From the NCBI GenBank assembly GCA_902776765.1, contig CACYRP010000039.1, forward strand, positions 1 to 59,748: DNA of 59,748 bases. Reading direction: 5' to 3'. This document shows, one piece after another, positions 35,732-45,084 of this stretch. The first letter of the stretch is position 1; every line of letters starts with the position of its first letter. The translations under genes and the position numbers were made by a program. Origin of the DNA: Fibrobacter succinogenes. GTDB taxonomy: Bacteria; Fibrobacterota; Fibrobacteria; Fibrobacterales; Fibrobacteraceae. Under the pieces are notes generated by a model. That model worked only from the letters and a program-made list of their open reading frames with translations, searched no databases and was not told the DNA's origin.

Positions 35732-37963
35732 ATGAAATTGACAAAGCTCCTGACAAGCATTTTGGCATGCACGGCGATTTCCGCATTCGCTGCCGGTGCG
35801 GCAACAGCAACTCCCAAAAAGGTGGGTCCGGTCTCTTACTACGGAGCCCTTCACACTAGCGGCAACAAAATTGTTGGTGCAAAGAACAACCAGCAAGCCA
35901 TGCTCCGTGGCATTAGCCTTTTCTGGTCCGACGCAACAGGCGACCCGTATTACAACTCGACAGTCATTTCATGGGTTGTAGACAACTTTAAAATAGACGT
36001 GTTCCGTTACGCTATGGGTGTTGAATATTACGATTCCAATGGCGGAACCTCAAACAAAGTCGACGTGAGTACTTCCTACAAAGCAAACCCCACTGGACAG
36101 CTATCCACGATTGACAGAATGGTCCAGGCAGCAATTGAAAACGATGTTTACATCATTATCGACTGGCACAGCCACAGAGCACATCTCGAAAAAGACTTAG
36201 CTAAAGAGTTCTTCAAGACGGTCTCTGAAAAGTACAAAGATGTTCCAAACGTCATTTACGAAATTTACAACGAACCGGTAAACAATAACGGTGGTGACTG
36301 GGGCACAATTAAGAGTTATGCAAACACAATCTGCCCCGTAATCCGCGCCAATACGCAGAACCTGATTATCGTCGGTACGCCAAACTGGTCTCAACATCCG
36401 GAACAGGGCGCAAGAGATCCAGTCAACTCGACAAACATCGCCTACGTTTTGCACTTCTACGCATCCAGCCACTCCAAGGGTAGCTACGGCGGTAACGTTT
36501 CTAGCGCTCTTAACGCAGGTTATCCGGTATTCATCAGTGAATGGGGTACAACCAATGCAGATGGTGACGGCGAACCAAACTCTAGCGCAACAAACGAATG
36601 GACTTCCTTCATGGACCAGAACAACATTCCGAACTGCAACTGGAGCTTGCGCCAGCAGACCAGCCATGTTGACAAAAAGAGCGAAAAGTCCGCAATCTTT
36701 GCAGGCGACAAACCACTCATAACAGCAGCAGATCTTGATAAAGCAACGCTTACCTCTTCCGGCAATATCATCAAGAGCTACCTCACAAAGAATGGCCGCG
36801 TTTGGACTGACTCCCTTATCAAAGGCAAGAGCGGTAGCTGCTCCTTCAAGGCAGCAACCGCCAAGCAGACCGACGGCAAGATTTCCGGCGTTCTCAAGTC
36901 CGGCTGCTCCTATACATCCAGCAACGAAAATGTCGCCACAGTTTCTGGCAGCGACATTATTTTGAAGGATTACGGTTTCGCCATCCTCACGGGTAATGAC
37001 GGTTCCCAGTCTGTCGTGACTGTCCAAGAAGTCGCAGGTCAAACCATCCAGAACCTCGAAAACATACTCTGCCAGTACCCTTCTTCTTGCGTCACTGATA
37101 CGAAGACGAGTAGAACGCTCGACTTTGACGGCGATGGAATAAAGGATTACCCTCTCAGCATGGAAGACAAAACCAATCAAGGTTCTAAGTTCACACTCAC
37201 TGCACTTGACCCGACAATCGTTTCTGTAAGCAAGTCCAAATGCACAAACGGAAACTGCTCTAACACGCAAATGAATCAGCAAGTCTGGATGTTGCACTTC
37301 CATTCATACGGGAAAGCCCGCGTCGTGGCATCGGCCCCCGCAATTACGGGTTACCGCGCCATGCAGGACACCTTTGAAATTACATACCAGAAGGGCTTGT
37401 ACAACTTTTCTGACAAGTTCAAAGACCAAACCATCGCTCTCGGCGGAAAAACAACCACAGGCTTCCAGGACAAGCTTTTGGGAAATGCCGTTACTTATAC
37501 ATATAACGGCAAGGAATCTACGCCTTACCTGACCAAGAGTGGCGATGCATTTGTCGGCGGAAATCAGAATGCAATTGTCGTTGTCACAGCCCATATTGAC
37601 GAATCCGACAATTACCAAGAAACTAATAGATCCGCAACCATCATCATCGGCGATGCAACCAACGCCGTCAACTTGGCGGAATGGGCTGAATACACAAACC
37701 CGATTTCCATCAAGCCAGTCAACAAGATTGTGAACAGCCTCAAGGCAAGCGTACAAGGCTCTACGCTCCAGTTCACGACCAAGCACACAGGACTTGTCAA
37801 GGTCGATGTTTATGACGCACTCGGTGTAAACGTGATGCAGCAATCCGACATTTACGCTGCTGGCAACCACTCGATTGACCTCAACAGTCTTTCTAACGGT
37901 TCTTACACGTTGGTCATCCGTCAAGGCAGCCAGAAATCTTCGATCCGCTGGACAAACAAGTAG
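35732..37963 (+). CDS. GH5 endoglucanase with T9SS sorting domain
   Basis: 743 residues from ATG 35732 (AAAGGA nearby). Signal peptide ends SAFAAG. The GH5 domain has MLRGISLFWSD, IYEIYNEPVN (acid/base Glu181) and PVFISEWGTTNADG (nucleophile Glu270). A ~380-residue beta-rich middle region without a recognised family follows and includes Ser/Cys-rich stretches. The C-terminus (VDVYDALGVNVMQQSD, IDLNSLSNGSYTLVIRQG) is a type IX secretion sorting domain. Extracellular endoglucanase in a cellulose locus. Terminator at 37985. Confidence 0.92.
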   Translation: MKLTKLLTSILACTAISAFAAGAATATPKKVGPVSYYGALHTSGNKIVGAKNNQQAMLRGISLFWSDATGDPYYNSTVISWVVDNFKIDVFRYAMGVEYYDSNGGTSNKVDVSTSYKANPTGQLSTIDRMVQAAIENDVYIIIDWHSHRAHLEKDLAKEFFKTVSEKYKDVPNVIYEIYNEPVNNNGGDWGTIKSYANTICPVIRANTQNLIIVGTPNWSQHPEQGARDPVNSTNIAYVLHFYASSHSKGSYGGNVSSALNAGYPVFISEWGTTNADGDGEPNSSATNEWTSFMDQNNIPNCNWSLRQQTSHVDKKSEKSAIFAGDKPLITAADLDKATLTSSGNIIKSYLTKNGRVWTDSLIKGKSGSCSFKAATAKQTDGKISGVLKSGCSYTSSNENVATVSGSDIILKDYGFAILTGNDGSQSVVTVQEVAGQTIQNLENILCQYPSSCVTDTKTSRTLDFDGDGIKDYPLSMEDKTNQGSKFTLTALDPTIVSVSKSKCTNGNCSNTQMNQQVWMLHFHSYGKARVVASAPAITGYRAMQDTFEITYQKGLYNFSDKFKDQTIALGGKTTTGFQDKLLGNAVTYTYNGKESTPYLTKSGDAFVGGNQNAIVVVTAHIDESDNYQETNRSATIIIGDATNAVNLAEWAEYTNPISIKPVNKIVNSLKASVQGSTLQFTTKHTGLVKVDVYDALGVNVMQQSDIYAAGNHSIDLNSLSNGSYTLVIRQGSQKSSIRWTNK

Positions 37964-37984
37964 CGCCCAGATTCTCGAAAGTTT

Positions 37985-38012
37985 AAAACCGCAGCGATTC
38001 GCTGCGGTTTTT
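37985..38012 (+). terminator. intrinsic terminator of GH5 gene
   Basis: AAAACCGCAGC, GATT, GCTGCGGTTTT, nearly perfect and T-rich on both sides, so it may serve both convergent genes. Confidence 0.85.
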
Positions 38013-38064
38013 CTTTATGCATGCACAGAATTTTTTGACTAGTATTTAACGGATTCTATCGCCT

Positions 38065-39831
38065 CTACTTCATGCCAAAACCATTTGCGCGATAGCGCTT
38101 GTCGCCTTTGTGGATGATAATATTATTGCGGATCCGCTGCACAAATGGAGCATTTTGTTTTGAGGTTACTAATGCCGGAGACAAGCGCGGAGAAAAGCCC
38201 GTCAACCCTTCGTCATAATAGACTTTGCCCAAATAGACAGCTGGTTGTTCCTCGCCACAGGACCCCATTCCTACAAGTTTGCGATTGGCAAACTCAACTT
38301 CGCCCACACTCAAATACACTTGATAACGTTTTTTCGTGAACACATTCAACTTGGCAGCAATCTCAATTTCGTTGTTCCCATCGAATGTCATCACTGTATC
38401 GCCACCCGCAATCGAAATGGTACGGCTATGCACATTGCGGAAATCGATATCAGGCAAATCTATATAAGAAGTTCGCGGGCACATCGTCAACACGCTTCCT
38501 TCCAAATCTTCCACAATAGCAAGTTTCACAGGAACATCATGCGTCAAGTTGCCAAAGCCAACGTTCTGGATGCGGAGCTTAGCCTTGAAAATGCCATCGG
38601 CGCCTACCGTATCGGTAATCCAGGATTCTCGTAGCACATAGCGGTAGCCCAAGTGGTCATTGATGTACTTGAACCCCGTGAGCGAATCAATTTTCGAGCC
38701 ATCATACTCGAAATCCTTACCCTTAAAATGCGACTTTTTCCAGCTATCGATTAGGTTGTTGTTCCACTGGATATTCAGATAGCTTGTATGCGTGCGGAAG
38801 CCCTCGTAAGCGAGAAATTCCGGGGTATTGATGACTTGATAGTCATTTGCCGTTGTAAGCGCTTCGCCGCCATACGGTGTGTTGATGCCATATTTTTCGA
38901 GCCAAGCAACACCTTCTTCACGGCAAATGGAAGTTTTGCAGTCGGCGCCCCATGTGCCGTAATCGAATTGCGTTCCAAGGTAGCCGTCGTTGAACATGCC
39001 CACACGGTACATCGTATCGCCTTTTGCCTTTGCAATTTCGGCAAATTTTTCGCCATCGATATGGAAATCTACGCCCCAATTGTCAAAGCCAAGGACTTTC
39101 GCCGAGTAGTTCCCCGTTCGCGTGAGAATCTTGAGTTCGGGAGGCGTGTTGCGGAGCATCAAGTTCGTCGCCTCAGCGATGCGGTCGTAAGTGATACTCG
39201 TGTCGCTGTGCATTTCGCCGTAAGCACCGTGCATGCCCATTTCGAGAGCGACAATCACGTCGGTATTTTTCGAAAGCACCGGAGCCAATTGTTCTACATG
39301 GCGCAGCACCCACTTGTGTTCCGGCGTCACATTGCTGCGTCCGTTATACCAAGGGTCATAACAAATGCGCACAACGGCAAAGCCATTGTTCTTGCGGATG
39401 TTGTCAAACGTCGTCTGCAAAACGTTCAAAGCATCTTCTGTGAGGTCTTGACTCTTGCCCCATGTCGTGTCCTTTTTTCCGCCAGTCGTATCAACCCCCA
39501 ACCACGCGCGGCTACTGAATTCCGAAATTTCAGCGCGGAGGTGCAAGAGCTTGCCATACGGTTTTTCAATCGGCTTGCCACCCGAAGGCTTGATGTGCAG
39601 CACCTGCGGTGTATAAAAACCGCGATCATAATTTGCGAGAGTCGCCATTGCATCGGTCGTATCGATATTCTGTTTCACGAGATCTGCAGCGAGAGCTGGC
39701 GCCTGCCAAAACGCCAATGACAAAGCCACAAACGCAAAACGCGAATAACGCGCGTACTGCGCAATGTGTGCGGATTGCCCAAAATGCGCGACCGCACTTA
39801 AACGGCGAAAACGAGTTGAAAGTAACATCAT
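38065..39831 (-). CDS. DUF4874/DUF4832 secreted protein
   Basis: About 588 residues from one of two adjacent ATGs (39831 or 39828). A signal peptide ends PALAAD after a hydrophobic stretch (FAFVALSLAFWQ), preceded by a long Arg-rich n-region. The domain starts YDRGFYTPQVLHIKPSG, the pattern at the start of DUF4874. Then RICYDPWYNGRSNVTPEHKWVLRHVEQL and ALEMGMHGAYGEMH, typical of a glycosidase-like barrel. C-terminal DUF4832 ends around VEFANRKL. Family members lie in polysaccharide loci but have no proven reaction. Confidence 0.75.
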   Translation of the reverse strand: MMLLSTRFRRLSAVAHFGQSAHIAQYARYSRFAFVALSLAFWQAPALAADLVKQNIDTTDAMATLANYDRGFYTPQVLHIKPSGGKPIEKPYGKLLHLRAEISEFSSRAWLGVDTTGGKKDTTWGKSQDLTEDALNVLQTTFDNIRKNNGFAVVRICYDPWYNGRSNVTPEHKWVLRHVEQLAPVLSKNTDVIVALEMGMHGAYGEMHSDTSITYDRIAEATNLMLRNTPPELKILTRTGNYSAKVLGFDNWGVDFHIDGEKFAEIAKAKGDTMYRVGMFNDGYLGTQFDYGTWGADCKTSICREEGVAWLEKYGINTPYGGEALTTANDYQVINTPEFLAYEGFRTHTSYLNIQWNNNLIDSWKKSHFKGKDFEYDGSKIDSLTGFKYINDHLGYRYVLRESWITDTVGADGIFKAKLRIQNVGFGNLTHDVPVKLAIVEDLEGSVLTMCPRTSYIDLPDIDFRNVHSRTISIAGGDTVMTFDGNNEIEIAAKLNVFTKKRYQVYLSVGEVEFANRKLVGMGSCGEEQPAVYLGKVYYDEGLTGFSPRLSPALVTSKQNAPFVQRIRNNIIIHKGDKRYRANGFGMK

Positions 39832-39917
39832 AAAATGAATATATATAATCTCTTCGTAAATCGGGAATGAGATTGTCCCTGGAACAAGCCAGCACTCCGT
39901 AAATGACGAGAACAACA

Positions 39918-39940
39918 GAAAGCCCGGCAGTAACGCCGGG
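39918..39940 (-). terminator. hairpin after the first S8 protease gene
   Basis: GCCCGGC, six-base loop, GCCGGGC followed on the minus strand by TTTCTGTTGTT, a moderately T-rich tail. Confidence 0.65.
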
Positions 39941-39976
39941 CCCTTACATTTCATCTTTCTGACGTAATATCAGGAA

Positions 39977-41758
39977 TTAGTTAGCCTTCACAAAAGCGTA
40001 ACCGAGAAGAACCTTTTCGGACGAAGCACGGTTTGCAACGCGCTTAATCTTAATCGTAACACCTTCCCAGTTCTTTGCCGTAAATTCGACCAATTCGAAC
40101 GGGTTATTACGAGATTCCGATTTTGCAAGGAGCGAACCATTCTGCCAAACGCTCAAGTCGATATCCTGAGCAGCTTGCTGGTTGTTCAAAGCATACTGAC
40201 CGGAAGTCAACCAAGCAATGGCAACGCGATAGCGTTTGCCCTTTTCCAGACCATATTCCGTAAGAACAATTTCGTTATTCGAATTGAAGTTGCTCTTATT
40301 TTCGCCTTGCCAGAAGCGCCAACGATAAGCGTCACTCCAAGAGAAGCTGGAATAATGCGGAATGCCAGCCAAGAAGGTAGAACTTCCATCAATATCGTAT
40401 TCCGGGTTCTGAACCGGCTTGCTTCCGGCAATCAACACAGCCTTGACAACTTCCGGATGCCACCAGAGGAACTGATGCTGAGAGAGCAAGTTAGCAGTCA
40501 TGCCAGCCATAAACGGCGTAGCTGCGCTTGTTCCGTTGAAGGTGCCGCGATAGGTATCGTTAGAGCCTGCCGTGTAAGAAGGATCGCCCGGGAAACGGAA
40601 GCTCGTGTAGTTCGCGACTTCGGGCTTGTCAATCTTGGTACGAGCATTCTTAGATGACGAATAAGAAACATACTTGTCATCTACCGGAGAAATAGCACCA
40701 ACAGAAATAGCATTCAGAGCTCTACCCGGAGCGCCGATAAGACTATTTCTACCACCGTTGCCAGCAGCAACAAATTCAACAACTCTATTCGAATAAATAA
40801 AGTTGTCCATATCTGCATCGCCAGCGGTGTATCCCGTTTCGTCCGTGACAAAGCCCCAAGACTGAGAACCAATCAAGATCGGCTGAGCATAGCTACGCAC
40901 ATTCTGCGGATAGTTAACGCCATCGATACCGTAAATCATCGCTTGCGGAGCGGTGGTTTGCAGGATTCTTGTAACGCCAATAACGTGCGTTGCATAGCCG
41001 GGGCAAGATCCGATGCGGGTATAGTAAGCTGTATTCACATAGTTAAGCGGAGGGCAACCACCTTCGTTATAGTAAACGCCAACGCCTTGGCCCTTAACGC
41101 CGTTATTATGTGCCTGAGAAGTGATTTCTGACTTCTGGAGGATATACGTGTAATCGCGATAATCCTGTACGCCGTACGTCAAAGCCGGCTTGGGTTCCTT
41201 GTATTCAGAAATGTACTTGGTTTCGCTGCTCGAAAGTTCCTTTTCGATTTCGTTTGCCGTAAGGTATGCAACGCGAGGAGAATTGAACTTCTTCGATTCG
41301 CTATACTTCTTCTCGCGCTTTTCAGCTTGAGCAAGGTAATTCGCTTCGCTCACCTTAGATCCGTTCAACCAGAATTTCTTCTGGTTCTTTTCCGGATCGA
41401 ATTCGTAGCGACCGCTTACGGTTGGCAGCGGGGCATCGTCAGCCTTGACATCACTAATAACAACCTTCATCTTTTCGACATCGGCTGCATTGATTTCGTA
41501 GTTTAACGCGCCCTTCTGTGCTCCGCCACGACGGCCAAGAACGTCAGACTTCAGTGTTACCTTACGCTTCTGCGTATTGGCTTTCTGCTTTTCAACAAAT
41601 TTTCTAACACCACTATCCATTCGAGAAGGTGCTGCAGAAGATTCATCAACAAAAGCAACTTCTTCTGACTGGAAGTCATCAGAAACTGTCTGCGCATAAG
41701 AAGCGGATCCTCCTACAAGAACCGCCATAGCTGTCATTGTTAGTATTTTTTTATTCAT
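39977..41758 (-). CDS. S8-family serine protease, paralog 1
   Basis: 593 residues with a signal peptide (ends SASYAQ). Residues about 25-210 are a Lys-rich pro-region. The catalytic part has GQGVGVYYNEGGCPP (first motif), GYATHVIGVTRILQTTAPQA (His), EFVAAGNGG (oxyanion Asn) and GTFNGTSAATPFMAG (Ser). The first motif of subtilases normally reads D-[ST]-G; here the Asp is replaced by N-E-G-G. The C-terminus (QDIDLSVWQNGSLLAKSESRNNPFELVEF) resembles a pre-peptidase C-terminal domain. Likely a secreted, possibly altered-triad, protease. A 23-bp palindrome lies just before the start. Confidence 0.88.
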   Translation of the reverse strand: MNKKILTMTAMAVLVGGSASYAQTVSDDFQSEEVAFVDESSAAPSRMDSGVRKFVEKQKANTQKRKVTLKSDVLGRRGGAQKGALNYEINAADVEKMKVVISDVKADDAPLPTVSGRYEFDPEKNQKKFWLNGSKVSEANYLAQAEKREKKYSESKKFNSPRVAYLTANEIEKELSSSETKYISEYKEPKPALTYGVQDYRDYTYILQKSEITSQAHNNGVKGQGVGVYYNEGGCPPLNYVNTAYYTRIGSCPGYATHVIGVTRILQTTAPQAMIYGIDGVNYPQNVRSYAQPILIGSQSWGFVTDETGYTAGDADMDNFIYSNRVVEFVAAGNGGRNSLIGAPGRALNAISVGAISPVDDKYVSYSSSKNARTKIDKPEVANYTSFRFPGDPSYTAGSNDTYRGTFNGTSAATPFMAGMTANLLSQHQFLWWHPEVVKAVLIAGSKPVQNPEYDIDGSSTFLAGIPHYSSFSWSDAYRWRFWQGENKSNFNSNNEIVLTEYGLEKGKRYRVAIAWLTSGQYALNNQQAAQDIDLSVWQNGSLLAKSESRNNPFELVEFTAKNWEGVTIKIKRVANRASSEKVLLGYAFVKAN

Positions 41759-42061
41759 AGTGTGCTCCTATTATTCATGATACAGATTGTATCATGACAA
41801 TATTTAATAAAATAACAGACGTTTTTGTTAAGAAAAACAGGGTGTTTTCATATTTTTACAATACAAAATAACTATTTTCGTGTAAATTATTCTCTACAAA
41901 TTTTTATTAACTTACTTAAAATTTATAAATGACAATTTGCACATATTTTTATTTACAACATAAATAATATACACAACAAATTTTCAAGCAAAATCAATAA
42001 AAACTCGACAGCCCCTCCTCTGTCGAGAACATCGCGTACCACCAAATTTCAAAGATTCAAG
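41759..42061. other. intergenic region between the two S8 protease genes
   Basis: AT-rich. Holds the operator-like palindrome 41775-41797. Its first 150 bp resemble the matching region upstream of the other paralog (43889-43990), so the promoter was duplicated with the gene. No coding sequence. Confidence 0.6.
41775..41797. promoter_or_regulatory. palindrome before S8 protease 1
   Basis: TCATGATACA, GAT, TGTATCATGA. 17 bp upstream of the start codon. The same arms occur before paralog 2. Confidence 0.75.
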
Positions 42062-43846
42062 CTAGTTCTTCGACACGAAGGCGTAGCCGAGAACAACTTT
42101 TTCTTTTGACGAGCTATTAGAATAGCGTTTAATCTTAATCGTCAACGGGCTAGACGAACGAGCCACAAAATCTACAAGTTCAAACGGATTCGACGCCGAT
42201 TCAGAATAAGCTATTCGAGTACCATCTTGCCAAACGCTCAAGTCGATATCTTGAGCAACGCTCTGATTGCGAACCGCAAACTCACCCGAAGTCAGCCACG
42301 AAATAGCGATACGGTAGCGCTTGCCCTTAGTGATATCGTATTCCGGGAACGTGATTTCTCGATTCGAATCAAACCAAGAAGAGTTTTCACCTTCCCAGAA
42401 GTTCCATCGATAAGAATCCGTCCAGGAGAAGTTGGAATAATGCGGGAGACCAGCATCAAAGCCGTTAGGCGCATCAATATCATAATCAGGATTTTGGATG
42501 GGGTTGCTCCCCGCAATCAAAATCGCCCTGACAACTTCGGGATGCCACCAAAGGAACTGGTGTTGAGAAAGCAAATCCGCGGTCATACCGGCAATAAACG
42601 GAGTAGCCCCGCTAGTGCAACAGAAAGTTCCGTCGTACGTATCACCCGGCCCAGCAGTGTAAGGTTTGTCCGGGAAACGGAAATGAGAATAGGTCCCGAC
42701 TTCGGGCTTATCATTTCCAGGATACGGATTGCCAGATGTCGAGTAGCCCATAAACATATCATCCGCCGGAGATACAGCACCAACCGTAATCACATTGAGC
42801 GCACGAGCCGGAGGTGGAATGATTGCTTCACGGCCTTCATTACCGGCTGCGATAAATTCAACCACTCTATTTTCGTAGATGTAGTTATCCAACGTAGCAT
42901 CGGTGTCTTCGTAATACGGATAATCCGAGCCATAGCTCCACGAATTCGAACCAATCAAAATGGGAACATCGTAACTCGACGGATTTTCAGGACCATCGGT
43001 CCCCTGCAATGCATAAAGTTTTGCCTGCGGAGCTGTTGTCTGCAAAATTCTAGCGACACCGATAGCATGCGTAGAATATTCGTTACACGGCGTTTCCAAC
43101 TGTTCAAAATAGTTCTGATCCACATACTGCAACGGGACGCAGCCACCTTCGTTGTAATGGACGCCCACGCCTTGACCCTTAACCCCCATGTTATGGGCAT
43201 AGTCGGTTACTCCAGCTTTTTTCAGGATGTAGCGATAATCCCAGCTACCGTCCTGACCATACATGACCTGCGGCTGAGGCTTCTTAAACTCAGAGATATA
43301 CTTGGTCTCGCTGCTAGCAAGTTCCTTTTCAATTTCGCTAGCCGTAAGGTACGCAACGCGCGAGGACTTATAGGATTTTCTAGAGCGATCATATTTCTGC
43401 TTGCGTTTTTTCGCCTGATCCAAATAGTTCTTTTCGCTAATCTTGGAACCGTTCAGCCAAAATTCTTTTTGGTCTGCAACAGGCCTGTATTCGTAACGGC
43501 CACTAACTGCGGCCAAAGGCGCCTCGTCAACCTTGACATCCCTAATGACAACCTTCATTTTTTGGACATCGGCATCATTTACTTTGTAATTCAAAGCTGC
43601 CTTGCCCTTAACGGCGCCACCACGACGACCAAGCAAGTCGGTGGCCACAGAAACACTGCGCTTTTGATTGTTTTTCTTTTGCGCTTCGACAAACTTCTGG
43701 ACGCTTTTGTCCATGCGTGAATTAGTGGACACCCTATCAAATTCTCTTTCTACAGGCCGCGAGTCCTTCGAAACCGACTTTGCATAAGATGCGGAACCTC
43801 CTACAAGAACCGCCATTGCTGCCACTGTCAGCACTGCTTTATTCAT
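42062..43846 (-). CDS. S8-family serine protease, paralog 2
   Basis: 594 residues; same plan as paralog 1: signal peptide, Lys-rich pro-region, GQGVGVHYNEGGCVP, EYSTHAIGVARILQTTAPQA, EFIAAGNEG and a Ser motif changed to GTFCCTSGATPF, so G-T-S is now C-T-S. The first motif again has N-E-G-G instead of an Asp. C-terminal domain as in paralog 1. The catalytic Glu or Asn, His and Ser are kept in both copies, which suggests function. AGGAG precedes the ATG. Confidence 0.88.
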   Translation of the reverse strand: MNKAVLTVAAMAVLVGGSASYAKSVSKDSRPVEREFDRVSTNSRMDKSVQKFVEAQKKNNQKRSVSVATDLLGRRGGAVKGKAALNYKVNDADVQKMKVVIRDVKVDEAPLAAVSGRYEYRPVADQKEFWLNGSKISEKNYLDQAKKRKQKYDRSRKSYKSSRVAYLTASEIEKELASSETKYISEFKKPQPQVMYGQDGSWDYRYILKKAGVTDYAHNMGVKGQGVGVHYNEGGCVPLQYVDQNYFEQLETPCNEYSTHAIGVARILQTTAPQAKLYALQGTDGPENPSSYDVPILIGSNSWSYGSDYPYYEDTDATLDNYIYENRVVEFIAAGNEGREAIIPPPARALNVITVGAVSPADDMFMGYSTSGNPYPGNDKPEVGTYSHFRFPDKPYTAGPGDTYDGTFCCTSGATPFIAGMTADLLSQHQFLWWHPEVVRAILIAGSNPIQNPDYDIDAPNGFDAGLPHYSNFSWTDSYRWNFWEGENSSWFDSNREITFPEYDITKGKRYRIAISWLTSGEFAVRNQSVAQDIDLSVWQDGTRIAYSESASNPFELVDFVARSSSPLTIKIKRYSNSSSKEKVVLGYAFVSKN

Positions 43847-43863
43847 ATCACACTCCTATTCAT

Positions 43864-43888
43864 TTCATGATACAAAATGTATCATGAA
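43864..43888. promoter_or_regulatory. palindrome before S8 protease 2
   Basis: TTCATGATACA, AAA, TGTATCATGAA. Same arms as at 41775-41797, also 17 bp upstream of the start codon. A shared operator or a leader hairpin. Confidence 0.75.
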
Positions 43889-44182
43889 TAATAATTAATA
43901 AAATAAAGAGGAGTTTTGTAGGGAAAAAACAGTGACTTTTGATATTTTTATATTATAAATTTCTTACTTCGGTATAAATTACCCTCAACAAATTCTTTTT
44001 TGTCCACATAAATTCATTTTAAACAAGTTTTCAGCACTTTATGTGGTAATGTAAAGTAACGCTTTTTTGTTTACACGAAAGTCTCGTATAAGGTAATAAA
44101 GTACGAAAAATCGCCCACACATTAGACAACTGCCGTGGCTTTTTTTTTCAAGGAAGAACGATAAAAACTGCGGAAAAAAAAG

Positions 44183-44212
44183 AAAAACCACAGCGGAATT
44201 GCTGCGGTTTTT
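44183..44212 (-). terminator. terminator of the opp operon
   Basis: AAAAACC..CAGC and GCTG..GGTTTTT arms, with a long T-run on the minus strand after it. Confidence 0.8.
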
Positions 44213-44274
44213 CTAATTGCACTAGATTATTTGGAATCATGAATTCGGAATAATTCCGAACCTTGCATTCCTAA

Positions 44275-45084
44275 TTACTTCTTAGAACGATGGCTGTTCT
44301 TGATCCATTCGGTCTTGTGGACTTCCGGGATGTCATCGAGCAAGCGGAGCGTATGCGGTTCGTTCGTGTTGTCGAGCACTTCGGCAGGAGTACCCTGGTT
44401 CACGATCTTACCGTCGTGCATGATGAAGATACGGTCCGAAACGTAGTTTGCAAGACCGATATCGTGGGTCACGAACACCACGGTCATCTTCAGCTCGTCT
44501 TTCAACTTGCGGAGGTAATCGAGGATGTTTGCACGAACGCAGGCGTCCACCATGGAGGTAGCTTCGTCAGCAATCAAGACCTTCGGACGGAGCGCGAAGA
44601 TACGAGCGAGAAGCATACGCTGCATCTGACCGCCGGAGAGTTCGAACGGATACTTGCCTTCGATATCAGCCGGGGTAACATTCACAGCCATGAGACCTTC
44701 GTCAACGCGGCGACGGACTTCTTCCTTGGACGGCTTATCCTTGAGGATGTTGAGAGCGTCTTCGAGCTGGCTTCTGATGGTGAAGAACTGGTTGAAGCAA
44801 CCGAACGGGTCCTGGAACACGGACTGGACTTCGTTCCAGTGGTCCTTCAGGTTCTTGATCGGCTTGTCGCGATAGAGGAACTGACCACGAGTCGGCTGGT
44901 AGAGGCCGAGCATGATCTTGGCGAGCACGGACTTGCCGCAACCAGAACCACCCACGATGGAGATGAATTCTTCGTCGTAGATGTCGAAAGAAACGTCCTT
45001 AACGGCAGTCTTCAGGTTTTTGCCGGCACCAAAGTCCTTGCTGATGCGCTTGGCAGAAAAAACAATGGGCTTATCACTTTGCAT
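44275..45084 (-). CDS. oppF: Opp-type ABC transporter ATPase (OppF-like)
   Basis: 269 residues. Walker A GGSGCGKS (about 40-47), signature LSGGQMQR, Walker B LIADEATSMVD, switch His in VTHD. Only part of the usual OppF C-terminal oligopeptide domain is present. It overlaps the end of oppD by 11 bases. Last gene of the operon, followed by a terminator. Confidence 0.88.
   Translation of the reverse strand: MQSDKPIVFSAKRISKDFGAGKNLKTAVKDVSFDIYDEEFISIVGGSGCGKSVLAKIMLGLYQPTRGQFLYRDKPIKNLKDHWNEVQSVFQDPFGCFNQFFTIRSQLEDALNILKDKPSKEEVRRRVDEGLMAVNVTPADIEGKYPFELSGGQMQRMLLARIFALRPKVLIADEATSMVDACVRANILDYLRKLKDELKMTVVFVTHDIGLANYVSDRIFIMHDGKIVNQGTPAEVLDNTNEPHTLRLLDDIPEVHKTEWIKNSHRSKK

Larger units (their letters stand above)
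43847..44274. other. control region of S8 protease 2 and 3' end of the opp locus
   Basis: No coding sequence. Contains the palindrome 43864-43888, an AT-rich promoter region for paralog 2, and the terminator 44183-44212 of the opp operon. Confidence 0.6.

Noticed and set aside
36197..37303. Long antisense frame inside the GH5 gene
   Set aside because: No signal or recognisable motif; GH5 catalytic motifs on the other strand are decisive.
42227..43720. ~500-codon antisense frame over S8 protease 2
   Set aside because: Shadow of the protease; the protease motifs and paralog support the minus strand.
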